Of a DNA stretch of 64,000 nucleotides, positions 63,914-64,000 are shown piece after piece. Positions within the stretch are counted from its first letter, which is position 1, and every line of letters starts with the position of its first letter. The notes below the pieces were generated by a model. The model was given only the letters and a program-made list of their open reading frames with translations, was not told the DNA's origin and did not search any database. The stretch comes from JBOEGW01 sp050633625 (GTDB taxonomy: Bacteria; Pseudomonadota; Alphaproteobacteria; Rhodobacterales; Rhodobacteraceae): assembly GCA_050633625.1 (NCBI GenBank), contig JBOEGW010000007.1:401320-465319 (forward strand), given 5' to 3'. Position numbers and translations under genes: made by a program.

Positions 63914-63981
63914 GACAACGCACTATACCGCTAACCTAGGGCTACGTTTGAGCTGCCCCTAGATTTGTAGACGCTGTGCTT

Positions 63982-63999
63982 GGTAATTTTGGAACCAAG
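63982..63999 (-). repeat. Probable dispersed element, edge copy
   Basis: Read on the minus strand this is CTTGGTTCCAAAATTACC, close to the core of the elements at 834, 26756 and 54507. The element continues past the window edge, so its hairpins cannot be seen. Confidence 0.45.
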
Positions 64000-64000
64000 G

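Noticed and set aside
1..64000. Prophage, insertion sequence or CRISPR array
   Set aside because: No transposase, integrase, phage structural gene or regularly spaced repeat was seen.

Overview
This 64 kb window looks like the chromosome of an alphaproteobacterium of the order Rhodobacterales, probably the marine Roseobacter group. The base composition is high in G+C. The gene set is typical of that group: heterotetrameric sarcosine oxidase, an F1-ATPase zeta inhibitor (DUF1476), a DctB/DctD-type two-component pair, a homocysteine methyltransferase with a separate cobalamin-binding protein and a DUF1638 protein, iron superoxide dismutase, and a purS/purQ/purC purine branch. I see no prophage, insertion sequence or CRISPR array. 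Almost everything is core or lineage-core metabolism with a few accessory insertions. The assignment rests on gene content read by eye, not on a phylogeny.

Layout. 1-5 kb: 3' end of glnA with its terminator, a YiiX-like lipoprotein, a membrane-anchored EEP hydrolase, an alpha/beta hydrolase-OsmC fusion. 4.6-13 kb: alr coupled to an MlaE/MlaF-type ABC permease and ATPase, a coiled-coil membrane protein, a PqiA-like protein, radA, cvpA, purF and small hypothetical genes. 13-21.5 kb: an atypical SDR with a membrane protein, then surE-pcm-nlpD-like facing der-bamB-yfgM, two blocks that keep an E. coli-like order. 21.7-30 kb: an RND efflux pair with an oversized permease, an Atm1-like ABC exporter, a LysM protein. 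30-32.3 kb: a LOG-family phosphoribohydrolase, an ArsR regulator with a palindrome across its start codon plus an SRPBCC partner, and sodB. 32.5-38.4 kb: the sarcosine oxidase operon soxB-X-soxD-soxA-soxG, where X is a gene I do not recognise. 38.5-44.6 kb: ccmI-ruvX-DUF1289, a HpaI-type aldolase, and a DctB/DctD-like pair whose regulator lacks the sigma-54 contact loop. 44.6-49.3 kb: purQ, an insertion of one exported protein and two ankyrin genes (one frameshifted), then purS, purC and DUF1476. 49.5-54.5 kb: an MprF-like protein and the corrinoid methyltransferase cluster. 54.5-58.6 kb: sufE, a lipoprotein, rnd, purN, purM. 58.7-64 kb: tRNA-Ile2, a long chemotaxis receptor, an MBL-fold hydrolase, tRNA-Asn, a secreted protein.

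How the genes work together. Five of the steps of purine synthesis are represented (purF, purS/Q, purC, purM, purN). Sarcosine oxidase and the homocysteine methyltransferase/corrinoid cluster both belong to one-carbon and methylated-amine metabolism, fitting a bacterium that lives on glycine betaine and related compounds. Many neighbours overlap by ATGA or TGATG, which indicates translational coupling. A dispersed element with a CTTTGGTTCCAAAATACC-like core followed by hairpins sits between genes at three places, with a probable fourth copy cut by the right edge.
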